From: Ulva prolifera
Lineage: Eukaryota > Chlorophyta > Ulvophyceae > Ulvales > Ulvaceae
Reading direction: 5' to 3'
DNA length: 64,000 bases
Assembly (NCBI GenBank): GCA_023078555.1
Contig: CM041204.1
Span: 2,882,430-2,946,429, forward strand
Below, piece after piece: positions 22,439 through 33,619 of the stretch. Position numbers and translations under genes: made by a program. The stretch's first letter is position 1. Each line of letters starts with the position of its first letter. The notes beneath the pieces were generated by a model that was given only the letters and a program-made list of their open reading frames with translations, was not told the origin of the DNA and did not search any database.

Positions 22439-25400
22439 CTACTTGGCGGCGGCGGCGGAAGGCTCCGGCGGTGTCTGCGCGGCAAACGTCTCGGCGCGGA
22501 CCTCCTCGACCTCGGCGACGAGGGCGGTGCGCGCGTACGTCGAGAAGCGGCCGCGGTCCGTCTCGAGGTCGACGTAGCGCACCCCCGGCACGAGCTCCAT
22601 CACCTCCGCCTCGATGCGGTCCACCTGCAGCCACGCCACACACCTCCCGTGACTCTGCAGTTGCATGTGGGTGGCGACTTGTGACGCGCGGTGCCTGCGG
22701 TGCTACCTGCCTGCTTGTTTCTGGCCTTGCATCACAGCCCGCACAGCGTGCCTACTTGCAGCAAACACGCCCGTGGCAATGGGCACTGGCACGGCCCCCC
22801 CGTGAAGCACGCGCACGGCATAACACATGCCGCGCCAGCAATTAACACGGCCAGCACACAGCACATCGCAGCACGGCAGGCGGTGGTGCGGGAGCAAGCG
22901 GTGACGAGGCTCCGCCTCAAGCGTGGGAACTGCACTGCCTGCGCCCATGTGTCCGGTGACACGCGACGCCGTCTTGCACCAATACGGCGAGCATGGACGG
23001 CAACAGAGGCACGGCCGATGGGGCTCGCCTGACGCACGCATGCATATGAGCAGCCTCCGGTGCATTATTCAGGCAGCGTCCGTATTGATATGGCTATGTG
23101 GTCATGCAAGTTGAGCCCGGCGCCGTCTGCAGGGAGCCCGCGCGAGCCGCACCTCGGAGCCGACGAGCGAGACGACCTCTGTGCCGTACGCCTTCATCAG
23201 CACCTCAAAGTCGTCGTTCTCCTCGTTGGACACCGCCCGCGCAAAGTGCAGCTTCATGTGGCTCACGTCCTGCCGCTGCATGTAGCGCTCGAGCAGCTTC
23301 GGGCCGTCAAAGTCGATCTCGGCGTTGAACCTGCAGCCGCGCACGCGCGCCGTTTCTTAGTTCGCTCGCTCTCGCACAGTCACAGTGGCATGGCCGCCTC
23401 AACACACAGCGGCAAAAAGATCACACACGCGCACGCGTGGAGAAGTCATGCATGGCTGAACTCCCTGCTGGAGCGACGTCCTGGCGCGCCAGTGCAAACC
23501 ACGGGTGCGGCTGCCTCCTGTCCCATCCCATCCCATGCATGGCCATCCACAAGACCCCCCTCCACGGAAATCAGCACAAACACCCCACCACCAGGAGCCC
23601 CTCCCCTCGCAGCGGAATCCTGAGCCAGCGAGCATTGGTCTCATGGCAAGAGGAGGCGGGGCCAGGCCAAAACACAGCACCAGGGGCAGTCAGCGCCAGC
23701 TCGCACAATCCTAGTCAGCCGTGATCGGCGTCAGGAGGCACGGTCAGCAGCAGGCGCAGTCAGAGCCGAATGGCACGCGCGCAACACACAGCGCAGATGA
23801 AAGCCCTCCGCGGCCAGGGCCGGGAGGGGGGCCGGGAGGGGGGCGCGTACCGGTAGATGCCCTCGCCGATCTCCTCGCTCTTGGCCTCGTAGATGTTCTT
23901 GATCACGGGGTCGCGCTTGAGGTGGCGCACGATGCGCTGAAAGTCGCCCTCCATCATCGAGCGCCCGATGAGGAAGCTGCGGTTGCGCTGGATGAGGTAC
24001 ACCGCAACGCCCCCGAGGATCAGCCCGACTAGCACACTGCCGAGGCCATCCCACACCGCCGCGCCCGTCACCTGCACCACCTCCGTCCTATGGGTGTGCC
24101 TGCGTGTTCAGTGTAACACGGCCACACAGGCCGCGGGGGGATGGGGGGGTGGGGGGTCCGCATGATCCTGTGCCCCTGTGAGCAACCGCGGGCAAACAAG
24201 CCTACTATCTCAAGAGAATGTAGAGTAGCTGATTAGCCTAAAGTTGCGCTATAACGACAAGGAGTTGGCTGGCTCAAGCGCGGCGGGGGGCGCACCTGGA
24301 CGAGGGCGGTGCAGACGCTCGCGACGATGACGCCGGCGACCGCGGCGCCGTCCTCCGCCATGATCGCCACCGACACCGGGTCGCGGCCCGACTTGACAAA
24401 GTCGAGGAAGCGCATGCCGGTGGCGCGCGCGCCCGCGGCGACGGCGCGGATCGCGACAGCGAGCGTGAAGCCCTCCACGAGCGTCGAGAACGCGAGCGCC
24501 GCGAAGCCCCACGTCATGTCGAAGGACTCCGCGGGGTGGGCTATGCTGTGGATGCCGTGCACGATCGAGACGCCGGCGCCGAGGCAGAAGATGCCGACGG
24601 CCGAGATGAGGCTGAACATGGCAAGCGGTCACGCTGTGGGGGGCAAACGCCATGGGGCAGCTTGTTGAGATGGGGTGTGGAAGTCATGAAAACTATGGGA
24701 GCAGTGACGGTGCCTGAGCAAACGTTCGTTCGGTCCGCCTGTGTGGTGTATGCGGGAAGTGAGACCCATGGCGGTGGCTGTGAAGGCCCGCTCATGCAAG
24801 CCAGGTCTCAGGTGTGGACTGGAACTGCTGGTGTGGACCGTGAGCGGTCTGAGGGCATGATGGGGTTTCACGTTGTGGACGGCTGCAGTTGAACAACACG
24901 GACTTGGCAGTGACATGCTTCCACAGAGAGGCAGGGAAGAAACATGACGATTCTAGCAACAACAGAGGAGCGCGAGGTCTCTCCGTGATAGCAAGCACAA
25001 AGATAGCTGTGCAGTCATGGGTATTCCATGGACAAGGCGTTGCGGAGCGCAGGTACCATTGTGCAGTGCTGTGCACCGAGATGGATCAACAAGATCATAG
25101 GACCAGGCCGAAATCGTCGATTCCGCAGGTCAAGGTACTCACCACGTGATGTACATCAGCGTGCCTTTTACAGTGAGCGAGGGCACACCTGAAAATGAAC
25201 TTGTCCCTCATGTGCCCGTATGGAAACTGGGCTGACGGAGCCTCACTGGCCTTCAAGATGCCCACTCGCAACATAGCCTGGTTACCTATATCTGCTAACG
25301 AATGTATAGCTTCAGCTAAGAGGGCTGATCCCCCACTTGCCCCCCATGCTGCCAGTTTCGCAACAAATATGAGCGAATTTGCCGACAAAGCTGCACAACA

Positions 25401-25898
25401 CCGTTTCCTGTCATCTTCAGCGACAGCTAATGAGCAATAATCGTGTTGTCGAAGATTATATCGAAGAGTGGATATGCATCGGAATGCGCACCGATATTTA
25501 CAGAGTTGAGCTCACGCCTCTTTTCTTCCTCGACGCGCTGGGCATGTTCAACAAGCACCGACGATGCCACCGTCGATGAGCGACTACCGTTATCATCCCT
25601 ACGACATAAATCATCACCTCATTATCCGAATCATCAGATGGCACCCACCTCCAGGATCTGTGGAACCAAGGAAGACAGCGTACCCGCATCCGGCGTGGCG
25701 GTACCGGCGCCAGACCAGCGGAGCCGATTGCCAAGGCGAGCCACATGTCTCACTGTGAACTAAAAACACAGAATTGCACTTTTGGAGTTGACGCGACTCT
25801 GATCTAGAGATGCAAAGGGTGAAACGCGGAGAAAAGTTACAACGCTTTGAGCTCAACACGGAACAGCATGTCCCCAGCAGCCTTCGTGAGCTTGCCAT
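22439..25898 (-). CDS. cation diffusion facilitator, SLC30A9-type (mitochondrial-type zinc transporter)
   Basis: Minus-strand exons: 25898-25754, 25617-25516, 25390-25189, 24611-24296, 24071-23851, 23330-23153, 22624-22439. Together they encode 449 residues in frame. The N-terminus MASSRRLLGTCC is Arg/Ser rich without acid, as in a mitochondrial presequence. The CDF membrane domain follows: VAKLAAWGASGG, LLAEAIHSLAD (metal-site His112/Asp116), PYGHMRDKFIFSLISAVGIF, FLDFVKSGRDP, AEDGAAVAGV (Glu236/Asp237), SVLVGLILGGVAVYLI and LIGRSM. The C-terminal domain has FNAEIDFDG, ending YVDLETD and a tail of Pro/Ala/Lys. The order and wording match SLC30A9, a mitochondrial zinc exporter in animals. The five last exons are secure; the first two rest on phase fit alone, and the 25617 acceptor is weak. 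Confidence 0.85.
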
Positions 25899-27398
25899 CT
25901 AACATATCAGCATTGTTCACCTGAGCTTGACTCGCTTGTCTAAAGGCGCAGCATCTCGATGTCAGGAACAGCTGTGCTCTCGTAGGAGATTCGTGACCAT
26001 GCAATCGTTGAGATGTGACACTTGGCTGCAGCAAGAATTGAACATGTCATGAAACAATGAACAGACCTGAGAGCCATACCTAGTCTACGAGATGATCGGA
26101 TGTGTCGTCATACAGTAGAGCCTTGCGGAGGCGTGCACAGCAGATTCGGTGGCCTGAGGCGCTGCAGCAGAAGGCCACATGCACGCTTGTCACGGCGAGT
26201 GAGCCAACGCGCATGTGGCTCAGTGAACCTGCATCGTCGTAGTGTAGTATAAGCTCGCCGTGAGGTCCAACACACATCGACAAGCGACTCCTGCAGCGGC
26301 TGGTCCGAGCTTCGGAGACATGAGCCAGTGTGCAAGCCGGACAATCGCTGCGCCGAGACCACCTGGCCGTCCTTGGTGTTAATCAGCTGCCCTTTTCAAC
26401 GTCCACAATTGTGCTTCACAAACACCGAATTGATACATCCTTACATGAGTACTGGCGCCGAGTTGCCTGCTTAAGCTTTGGTGCCTCCAGCTGGTGAGCA
26501 CCGCCACGTTGGCACGAGACGTGTTCTTCAGGCTGTGCTTGGCAAGACTACAGGGGTGTCTTCACACATCATGAATGGCATACAGTCCAGCTACAAAGAG
26601 CATGACAGCATTGCATGCAATTCACTGCTCCGCTGCAGTATTTCAGCTCTGCCTGCCAGTCAAGGCACATGATCAATCGAAAAAGTAATGAGGCTACATC
26701 CTCCTTGTAGATGATATTGACACACTGTCTGATGCTATCTAGCATCACTTGATAGGCGGGTAGGTCCTTGCTGCTGGTCAGGCAAGCAGCAGCCGTAGCA
26801 ACAGGCTGCCACTGGCTACAGCACAATACGGAATCCCATTCGCCTCAATGGTGTTGAGTCTGAGCACAGCTCTGGATCAGGTGTAGCTAGTCCAGGCAGC
26901 AGTGATATCTGGGCCGCCCAGCAGGGAGACGAGTCTACATACTGATCTCACTTGCATGTGGCTACATTTGCCATACCGCATAAAGACCCAACGCCTTGTC
27001 AACTTGCTTCTGTAGCACTACTACCAGTAACGAACTGCGCCAGCTGCCAGCAATGAAGTTCATGCAGCAGGAGGGGATGTGGTAGCAGCACATCCGCTCG
27101 CCTCAACTGGCAACGATTGTTGATCAAGACTGCACACTCTGCCTCCCAGGACGGTCTCTGTGGCCACTTCACAGGCTTGAGCCTGCCACAGTGACACATC
27201 GTTGCCCTGCGCAGATTTGCCTGGCCTGGTGTCATAAGCTCTTGCTTCACGACAGGCAGACGTGCTCGCTGACTATGGGCCGCAGATGCACGCTTCAATC
27301 TGCCCATGTTCTCAGAACGTCATCCTCGATGAGATCCATGTGGCAGGAGGCCGACCCTGGTAACTTTGAGGTGGAGGCGGCGGGGAAAATGTTGAGGC
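25899..27398. other. spacer between the zinc transporter and UFM1; unconfirmed minus-strand exons
   Basis: Three minus-strand open stretches look protein-like but were not joined into a model: 27307-26999 (starting MGRLKRASAAHSQRARLPVV), about 26826-26670 (containing LPAYQVMLDSIRQ and IIYKEDVASLLF), and 26327-26080 (containing GPHGELILHYDDAGS and ending in a stop). They could be one small unrecognised gene between its neighbours, all on the same strand, or chance. No family is recognised. Confidence 0.3.
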
Positions 27399-28132
27399 CT
27401 AACCGACGCGGTCACGGGGAATCAGCCGGAGCTCTGAGCCATGTTTCAAGAAAATGGTGGCGGCCGTCTGGCACGGGTTGAACCCGGTGCCATCTGCAGA
27501 CCATGCTGCAGGTCACAAACCTCCAGGTGGTGCTGTAATATTCATGCACCCATTGATGGTTTCAGCACGGGCAACAGGATAGAATCACTGATGGACCGAA
27601 TCACTGATGGCAAATCAGTGACTCATACCGTTCGTAATGATGGCGCTTGTAGCCGGTGCAACCTTGAACTGCACAGCGGCCTGGTCAATTCTCCATTCTG
27701 AGCAGTGGGAGCCATGAAAGTACACAAGAATGCAGGCATGTACGTAAATTGGCGAAGGGGTAGCGGTACCTCTTCAGCAGCGTATTTGATGACAGCTGTG
27801 AATGGCGCTTCACCTGGCACACTGAATCTGCAACAGACCCAGCTTTTTGCATGCCAGTGGAGCAGAAAGATGTCAACAACACAACATGGATCTGCCAAGC
27901 CTGTTGATATGAATAGATGCGCTCGTCTTTGTGACAAACGGCCCACTGGGTGTGTGGAGCAATGAGCTTGTGCGACTTGCAGTTGATCGCGAGCATGTCT
28001 GAATGCAACCATGCAGAAAATTTTAACGCTTTTAGGGCTTTTAAGTACTTACACTCGGTAAGGGAGCTTAGGATCTGACGTGAGGATGATCTTGAATGTG
28101 ACTTTGTGCGATGGTGCGTCCTCCGAAGCCAT
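27399..28132 (-). CDS. UFM1: UFM1, ubiquitin-fold modifier 1 (ends at the conjugation glycine)
   Basis: Four minus-strand exons: 28132-28053, 27827-27770, 27668-27629, 27493-27399. They encode 90 residues. Exon 1 gives [20 protein letters not shown]; then come [33 protein letters not shown], and an exon with [25 protein letters not shown] and TAG. This matches UFM1 over its full length. UFM1 is a ubiquitin-like modifier attached through its C-terminal glycine by UBA5, UFC1 and UFL1, chiefly on ER-bound ribosomes. Animal UFM1 is made as a precursor with residues after the Gly that a UfSP protease removes; here the codon after the Gly is the stop. The usual INPAQTAGN is FNPCQTAAT. All splice sites are GT-AG (GTAAGT, GTACCG, GTATGA) and all phases agree. 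Confidence 0.95.
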
Positions 28133-29063
28133 GCCGCAATCACGTCCCTGAAAGCCTCAAACAGTGGTACGGACCAGTAGGGCGAGAGAAAACCTCGTGT
28201 TTGTAGGCTTCAATGAGACGACGCGCTGGTGCCCGCGAATCAGTACGGCATATATAATGTTTGCAACTACTGATCTCTATCACCGCGTGCGCGGTACATT
28301 CTGAATCGGTTGCAAGGAAGAGATGATTCATTTTCGCGACGAGAGCGCGGGTGGAGGGAAGGTTATAGCCGCAGCGACCCGCAGCGCGATTCTTGCTCCA
28401 GTGGCTTCAGGGTCGTCGTACAACGTGGGGTTGCCCATCAGGAGGTGGTGCCGTGTGGCTGCGATGCCTTGATTTTTTTCTGCATTTTCCGGTGACAGCT
28501 GAAGTGTGGCTTAATTGTGCTGTGTTCCTGTGCAGCAATGCGTATTTCTCCCACTCACCGCCTCCACCTACCTGCCTCTGAAGATCGGATCCGACTTCTC
28601 TATAGCACAATGATGTCAGATGCCGCCGAAGCCAAGTAACAGCGAACAGACTTCTAACGGGCCACCATTCGATGAGCATATGTACCGGTCAGGTCATCGA
28701 CTAAACGAGAGCCCATCAATCTCTAGATAGAGGTCCCAGCATGGCTAACGTTGATCGAAATAACTGATGTTTCCACAATGGCACAAAACTGGCCAGGCTA
28801 CACAGTCAAGCAGCCTGAATAGTGTGGCACCTAGACATTGTCACCTCACGGCATCAAATATATGCCACAAATATGGCCTAAAATGTATCTCAAACGCAAG
28901 CAAGTCACGCACGGGAGGGTGCATCTGAGCACCTGTCCCACAAACACATCAAATCAGCCCGGCCACCAGCACACCCTGCTCTCCAATCTACAATCAAGCA
29001 CGCTACAGTACACTCAAGCACAGGCGCGGCCACATCAGAACACCGCACCATCACCGCACCACC
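28133..29063. other. intergenic spacer upstream of UFM1
   Basis: This is the presumed 5' region of UFM1 and the 3' flank of the next minus-strand gene. No TATA-like element or other gene is convincing. Open frames here are short and unsupported. Confidence 0.5.
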
Positions 29064-31388
29064 CTACACCCTCACGAACGTCCGGGACCGAGACGCCCAC
29101 GCGCGCGCCGCACCGGCCATCTGCATCCCCTGGTTCAACACATACCCAGCAATTCCGGCACTCTGCCCATCTCCGCCCGCACCTCCCTCCACCTGGCGCC
29201 CATTCTCGTCACACTCCGTGGCCACCTCCCCACCAAACACGTCGCACCCATGCGGGCAGCTGTTCTCATATCCATGGCTGCAAGCGGCCGCCTCACATAT
29301 GGGGGGACCGCCCGCCGTTGCACTCGGCCAAGCAGCGCAAGTCTGCGCGGGTGAAGCTGGAGTCTCCGCTGCAGTAGCAGACGCGGGGCGGGGCGGCGGC
29401 GTGCCCGCCTCGAATAACGGTGCACCCGCCCCGGACAACGGCGACCGGCCGACTCCACCTCCCGCCGAGCCCGCGCCTTCAGCAGAACGCGGCGTCAGCG
29501 CCGCAGGCCCGGGGGAAGAGCTCGCGGCCGCCGGGGTCGCCTTTGCTGGTGAGGGCCCGGGCGATGGCGCAGCAGCCGCGGGCGCGGAGGCCGCCGCCGG
29601 CGGCGGCGTGGCCGCCGGGGTGCCGCCTCCGCCGCGGGCCGCGATAGACACTGGCGTGTGCGGCGGCTCGTCCTCCACGGAAGATGCCACAGAGCTGCCG
29701 CTGCCGCCGGCCGGCCGCAGCGCGGCGCAGCGGTGCTGCACGGTGCGGGCGAGGAGGTAGCACAGCGCGGCCCAGCACGTCCAGCGCACGAAGCCCATGC
29801 ATACGCGCAGCGGCCGCAGGAGGGGGTTGACGATGGCCGTCAGCGGGCGCGGCAGCATGCGCATCGAGCGGCCACTGAGGTTCCAGGTGGCTTCTAGAAC
29901 AAGCAGGAACGTTCCGGCCGTCTTGGCGTTCCTGCACGGTGCCGTGATGTGCAGCTAGCGAGTGGACACTCTCAACCCAGGAGGCACACCACGAACCGCA
30001 GTCACAGAATGGCAGATCCTGCAGGCGCGAGGTCCACCCAGCCTCACCAGTGCCCCGGTGGAGACCAAGAGAAAACAACTCACACAGCCGCACCCTATGC
30101 ATGCAGACACACAAGTTCACACCAAGAACACGTTGCCGGCCCGGAGCAGGTGGAAGGATAGATCCACACAGAACACCGCACGCACTCCGGTGCAGGTCGC
30201 GCTGTGATGCAAGAGCAGACGGCCGGCCAGAGGGACGGCCAAGAGGCGCACGCACCGCAGCGTCAGGAATTCGGAGCGCCGGCCCCCCGCGGCTCCGCCG
30301 CGCGCCGCCGCTGCCGCCGGCACATACTCCGACAGCAGCACCTTGTGGCACAGCACCGCCGCGACCACGTCCGCCTCTGCCGCGGCCTTGGCCACGCCCT
30401 TCAGCACCAGCGACGCCGCGTAGCCCGCGTTACCCACCACGCACTCCGCCGCGGCACGCGCCAGCGGGCCCGGCAGTGCGCTCGTCGCCGAGGCCTGGGC
30501 CTGCTGGAGCTGCGTTGCGGCGGTCACCGCCGCGGCCGCCGTGGCAGAGGAGTGCTCTGCGAGGCTGGTTGTGGCCTGGGTGGCCTCTGTGGACGAGGCG
30601 GCGAGGCGGTCGATGCTGGCACAGAGCTGGATCAGCATTGAGTTCTGGGCCTGGATGGACGCCTGCATGGCAGAGCTGTGTTGCGGTGGTGACCAGTCGA
30701 GGCATGGTGGCCTGCTGTCGTTGCAGCATCTCATCGAGGTTCCGGCGCGGCCGTGCATGTGAGGCGATGTCAGTCTCCATACAGGTTCCATTCTCAGCAC
30801 CTGATAGTGCACAAGAAGTATCTGAAGACGCACCTGCATGCGGGAGTCTGCAGCTTCTGTGTACTGCCTACAAAGCTGCAGTGTTTCGACTCTTTCCTCC
30901 AGCGTCTGTAAGCGAGAGCTAAATGCTAGCAGCTTCTGCAGTTCTTGCCCTACAAGAAGAAGTAACTGAAACAGCAGCATGGACGATGTCTGCTCCTTTA
31001 GCGTGATGGTGGTTGCGGTACAGCATTGCAACCAGCATTGTGTTAATGTCGCCGGGAGCTACATGGAGGGTAAACACAACAGGGTGTCTGTCCACCACGG
31101 AGCTGCGACCAGTATGCACTACTATCGATGAGGTCGACTGACGCGATGTATGTACGGGGAGCAAGCAGCGGTGGGGGTGATTCAGGGAGCACCTGCCACT
31201 TCTGAGCTGGCATGAATGGACATGACACTGCGGTTGTTGAAGAGCTGCGCACGAGGTCTTGAAGACACGGACAGCGACGTTGATTCAGGTTTTGTAGATG
31301 GGTGGAGATTTGGATCAAGTTGCGTCAGGACACGCGGAGACGATGGCTGCTCTGGACTGCTGAAAGTCCGGGCGAACCTATCGTCCAT
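29064..31388 (-). CDS. unrecognised coiled-coil and membrane protein
   Basis: Well-supported minus-strand exons: one ending at 30834, then 30662-30186, then 29954-29064. They are all phase 0 and end in TGA after SRTFVRV. The first part is helical and coiled-coil-like (SSRLQTLEERVETLQLCRQ, then QASIQAQNSMLIQLCASIDR). An Ala/Thr/Ser stretch follows. Near the end of exon 30662-30186 and in the last exon are hydrophobic segments (FLTLRCVRLLAVPLAGRLLL; TFLLVLEATW; WAALCYLLA) that may be membrane helices. A long Pro/Ala/Ser linker and a Cys-containing tail (CSHGYENSCPHGC) end the protein. The 5' part is uncertain: a possible first exon 31388-31193 begins MDDRFARTFSSPEQPSSPR, but its link to the coiled-coil exon is not fixed. 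No family is recognised. Confidence 0.5.
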
Positions 31389-33619
31389 GCGCTCGCCGGG
31401 ATGATGGTGCAAGCCTGAATGCAGGGCCCTTATGTCAGAGACAGTCTCTCAAGCCATCATATGTACTGCTACATGAATCACGTCTGACCAGATGGAGCCA
31501 GTCCTGGAGACATAGGGATTGCTGAACCTCAGTGGGCATCGCTGCGTGGCAGGCGATACACGTCCGCAATGCCAAGAAATGGAAGCAATGACCACGATAA
31601 CAGCTGCTACGCATTCAACATCTGTGTGATGCCATAGCATGCTGTCGGGAACATAGCGTGTGATGCAAATCGCAGAATGTTGTTACCTTGCCCTTCTTGG
31701 TACGCCGGTATGGAGAAGTCACTATTAGCAGGTCTGTAATATGCAGGATCCCAGAAATGTGACGTTGGAGATGTGCGCTCGGGCATCCCTCAATGCGTTT
31801 TCCTAGAGCTAGCGCTGGCTCTGGATCAAGATTGCACCAAGCGCCGGAACAATACGAGGCTGTACGGACAAATCTGGATTATCACCAGAACACAAATATA
31901 TACGGAGTGTTATATCGTGGACAGACTCAGGTGCACGAGGTACCTGACGGGTGCATTTCACGATGCTGAAACTCCGTTGTTGAGTCAGCACCAGCGACGG
32001 CCCCACTCGATTGCACATGCATCAATTGAAGGCGCATACATCACTGAGTGAGTGAAGCTCTCTCGCATCTGGTCAGAAGGGCATGTGCTGGCGATGACCT
32101 ATTCTGCATGCGCGCAATTTCTGTTCACGCTTCCGATCAGAGTATCCACCTCGCTAAAGCGGGGGTTGGCTGCAGCCATCACGCATCGTGCCACCCTCGA
32201 TCCCAGAATGACAAGGCCACGATTCACCAACGAGAAAACTGCAAACAAGCAAACAAGCAATAAAGCTACGTCGAGGTGCTACGTGCTACTACATACATAC
32301 ATGTTTACCCAGAATTATTCCGTCATGCATCTGTCGCTCCATTTGATACAAGCCCGCCCTCACAGCCGTGCGGAACGTATCTTAAAGTAGTATGTGCTGT
32401 AAGAGCGCATTGGGGCTGCCTGTTTTGTATTGTACGTCCCTGACTGACGCCGACATGCTGTGCAGCGCAAGGGCTTTGATACTGCGGTTCCCTGCCCACA
32501 AAGCCTCTAGTGTTTGCTTCAATTTCGGTACGCCAGTTCATGTACGTGCATAATTGCCGATCATGCAGCGGAATGCGAGGAAGAACTGTCGGGATCTGGA
32601 TTTTGTTACGAGGTGCGCCTCGAACCTCGATTACAGCCTCAAAGCCAAAATCACAAGCTGCCACTGTGCTCCAAACTTCAGTCTCTACCAGTTCATGTTC
32701 TGTGCAAGGAACGTTCACGATGGCGCTGCTGCCCTGCAATTGGTTGAGCCTACAGGCGAAACATGCATACCGATCTTAAGCATAGGCTTAGATGCACCTG
32801 TGCTATAACAGATCGAACTCTGAGTGAGTCTGCTGAAGGCAAGCCTCGACGTGGAGGAAGCTCATGTTCCCTTCGATCGATTGATCATAGCTTACAACAG
32901 CCACAAACGGAAGGCTGCCCAGTTCCTGGAAGCCTTTCACAATGGTTGGCAACAGCTGAAGCACAGGGCCTCACAAAATCACATAACACCGAACGCACCA
33001 GGCGTGTTCCATGTACACGCCAACACAACATGCCACAGCTCGAAGCTGTCGCACCGCAGTGCCTGACACACATACACACACACTCCGTCCCGAACAATCC
33101 AAGAGCACATCACTCGGCTGCAAGAATCCCAGGTACAGAAGCTGCAGGCCCAGCAGCGCTCTCACACAGCAACACCCCAGCCCAGCCTTCCACTGCTCGG
33201 CCAGAAGCCACTGTCCCGCCACGATACTCACCACTGCCGCACACAACATGGACTAGCTAGGATGCCTGCAACAGGACCAAGTATACACTCTCCATGCACA
33301 GTGAGACTAATGTACACACACCAGTGCAGCATCCTCGATGGCTGCGACAGCCCTCGATCCGACACCGTGTGCTAGACAGACTCCATACACGCTTCACACC
33401 ACCCCCGGAGCCATCACCTCTCTAGTCCGTGGCCCCTCCAGCCACTCACCGCCACCTCGTCCCCATGTGCAACTCCTCCCTCCTCCACCTGTCTTCAACA
33501 ACTCAACAGGCCGCTAACAGACCCATGCATATACACACAGGCTGTGCGATACAGCCACACACAAGTAGCACCATGGCGAAAGAGCAGGCGGAAAGATACC
33601 GCGCGGCCCCGCTCCACCT
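31389..33619. other. intergenic region with one unconfirmed minus-strand coding stretch
   Basis: A minus-strand open stretch at about 32739-32420 has protein-like composition (motifs VAACDFGFEAVIEVRG and LCTYMNWRTEIEANTRGF) and could be an exon of the gene at 29064-31388 or of another gene. No splice chain was established. Nothing else is supported in this interval. Confidence 0.35.

Noticed and set aside
28026-28040. TTTTAGGG-like motif as a telomere repeat
   Set aside because: It occurs once inside the first intron of UFM1 and is not tandem.
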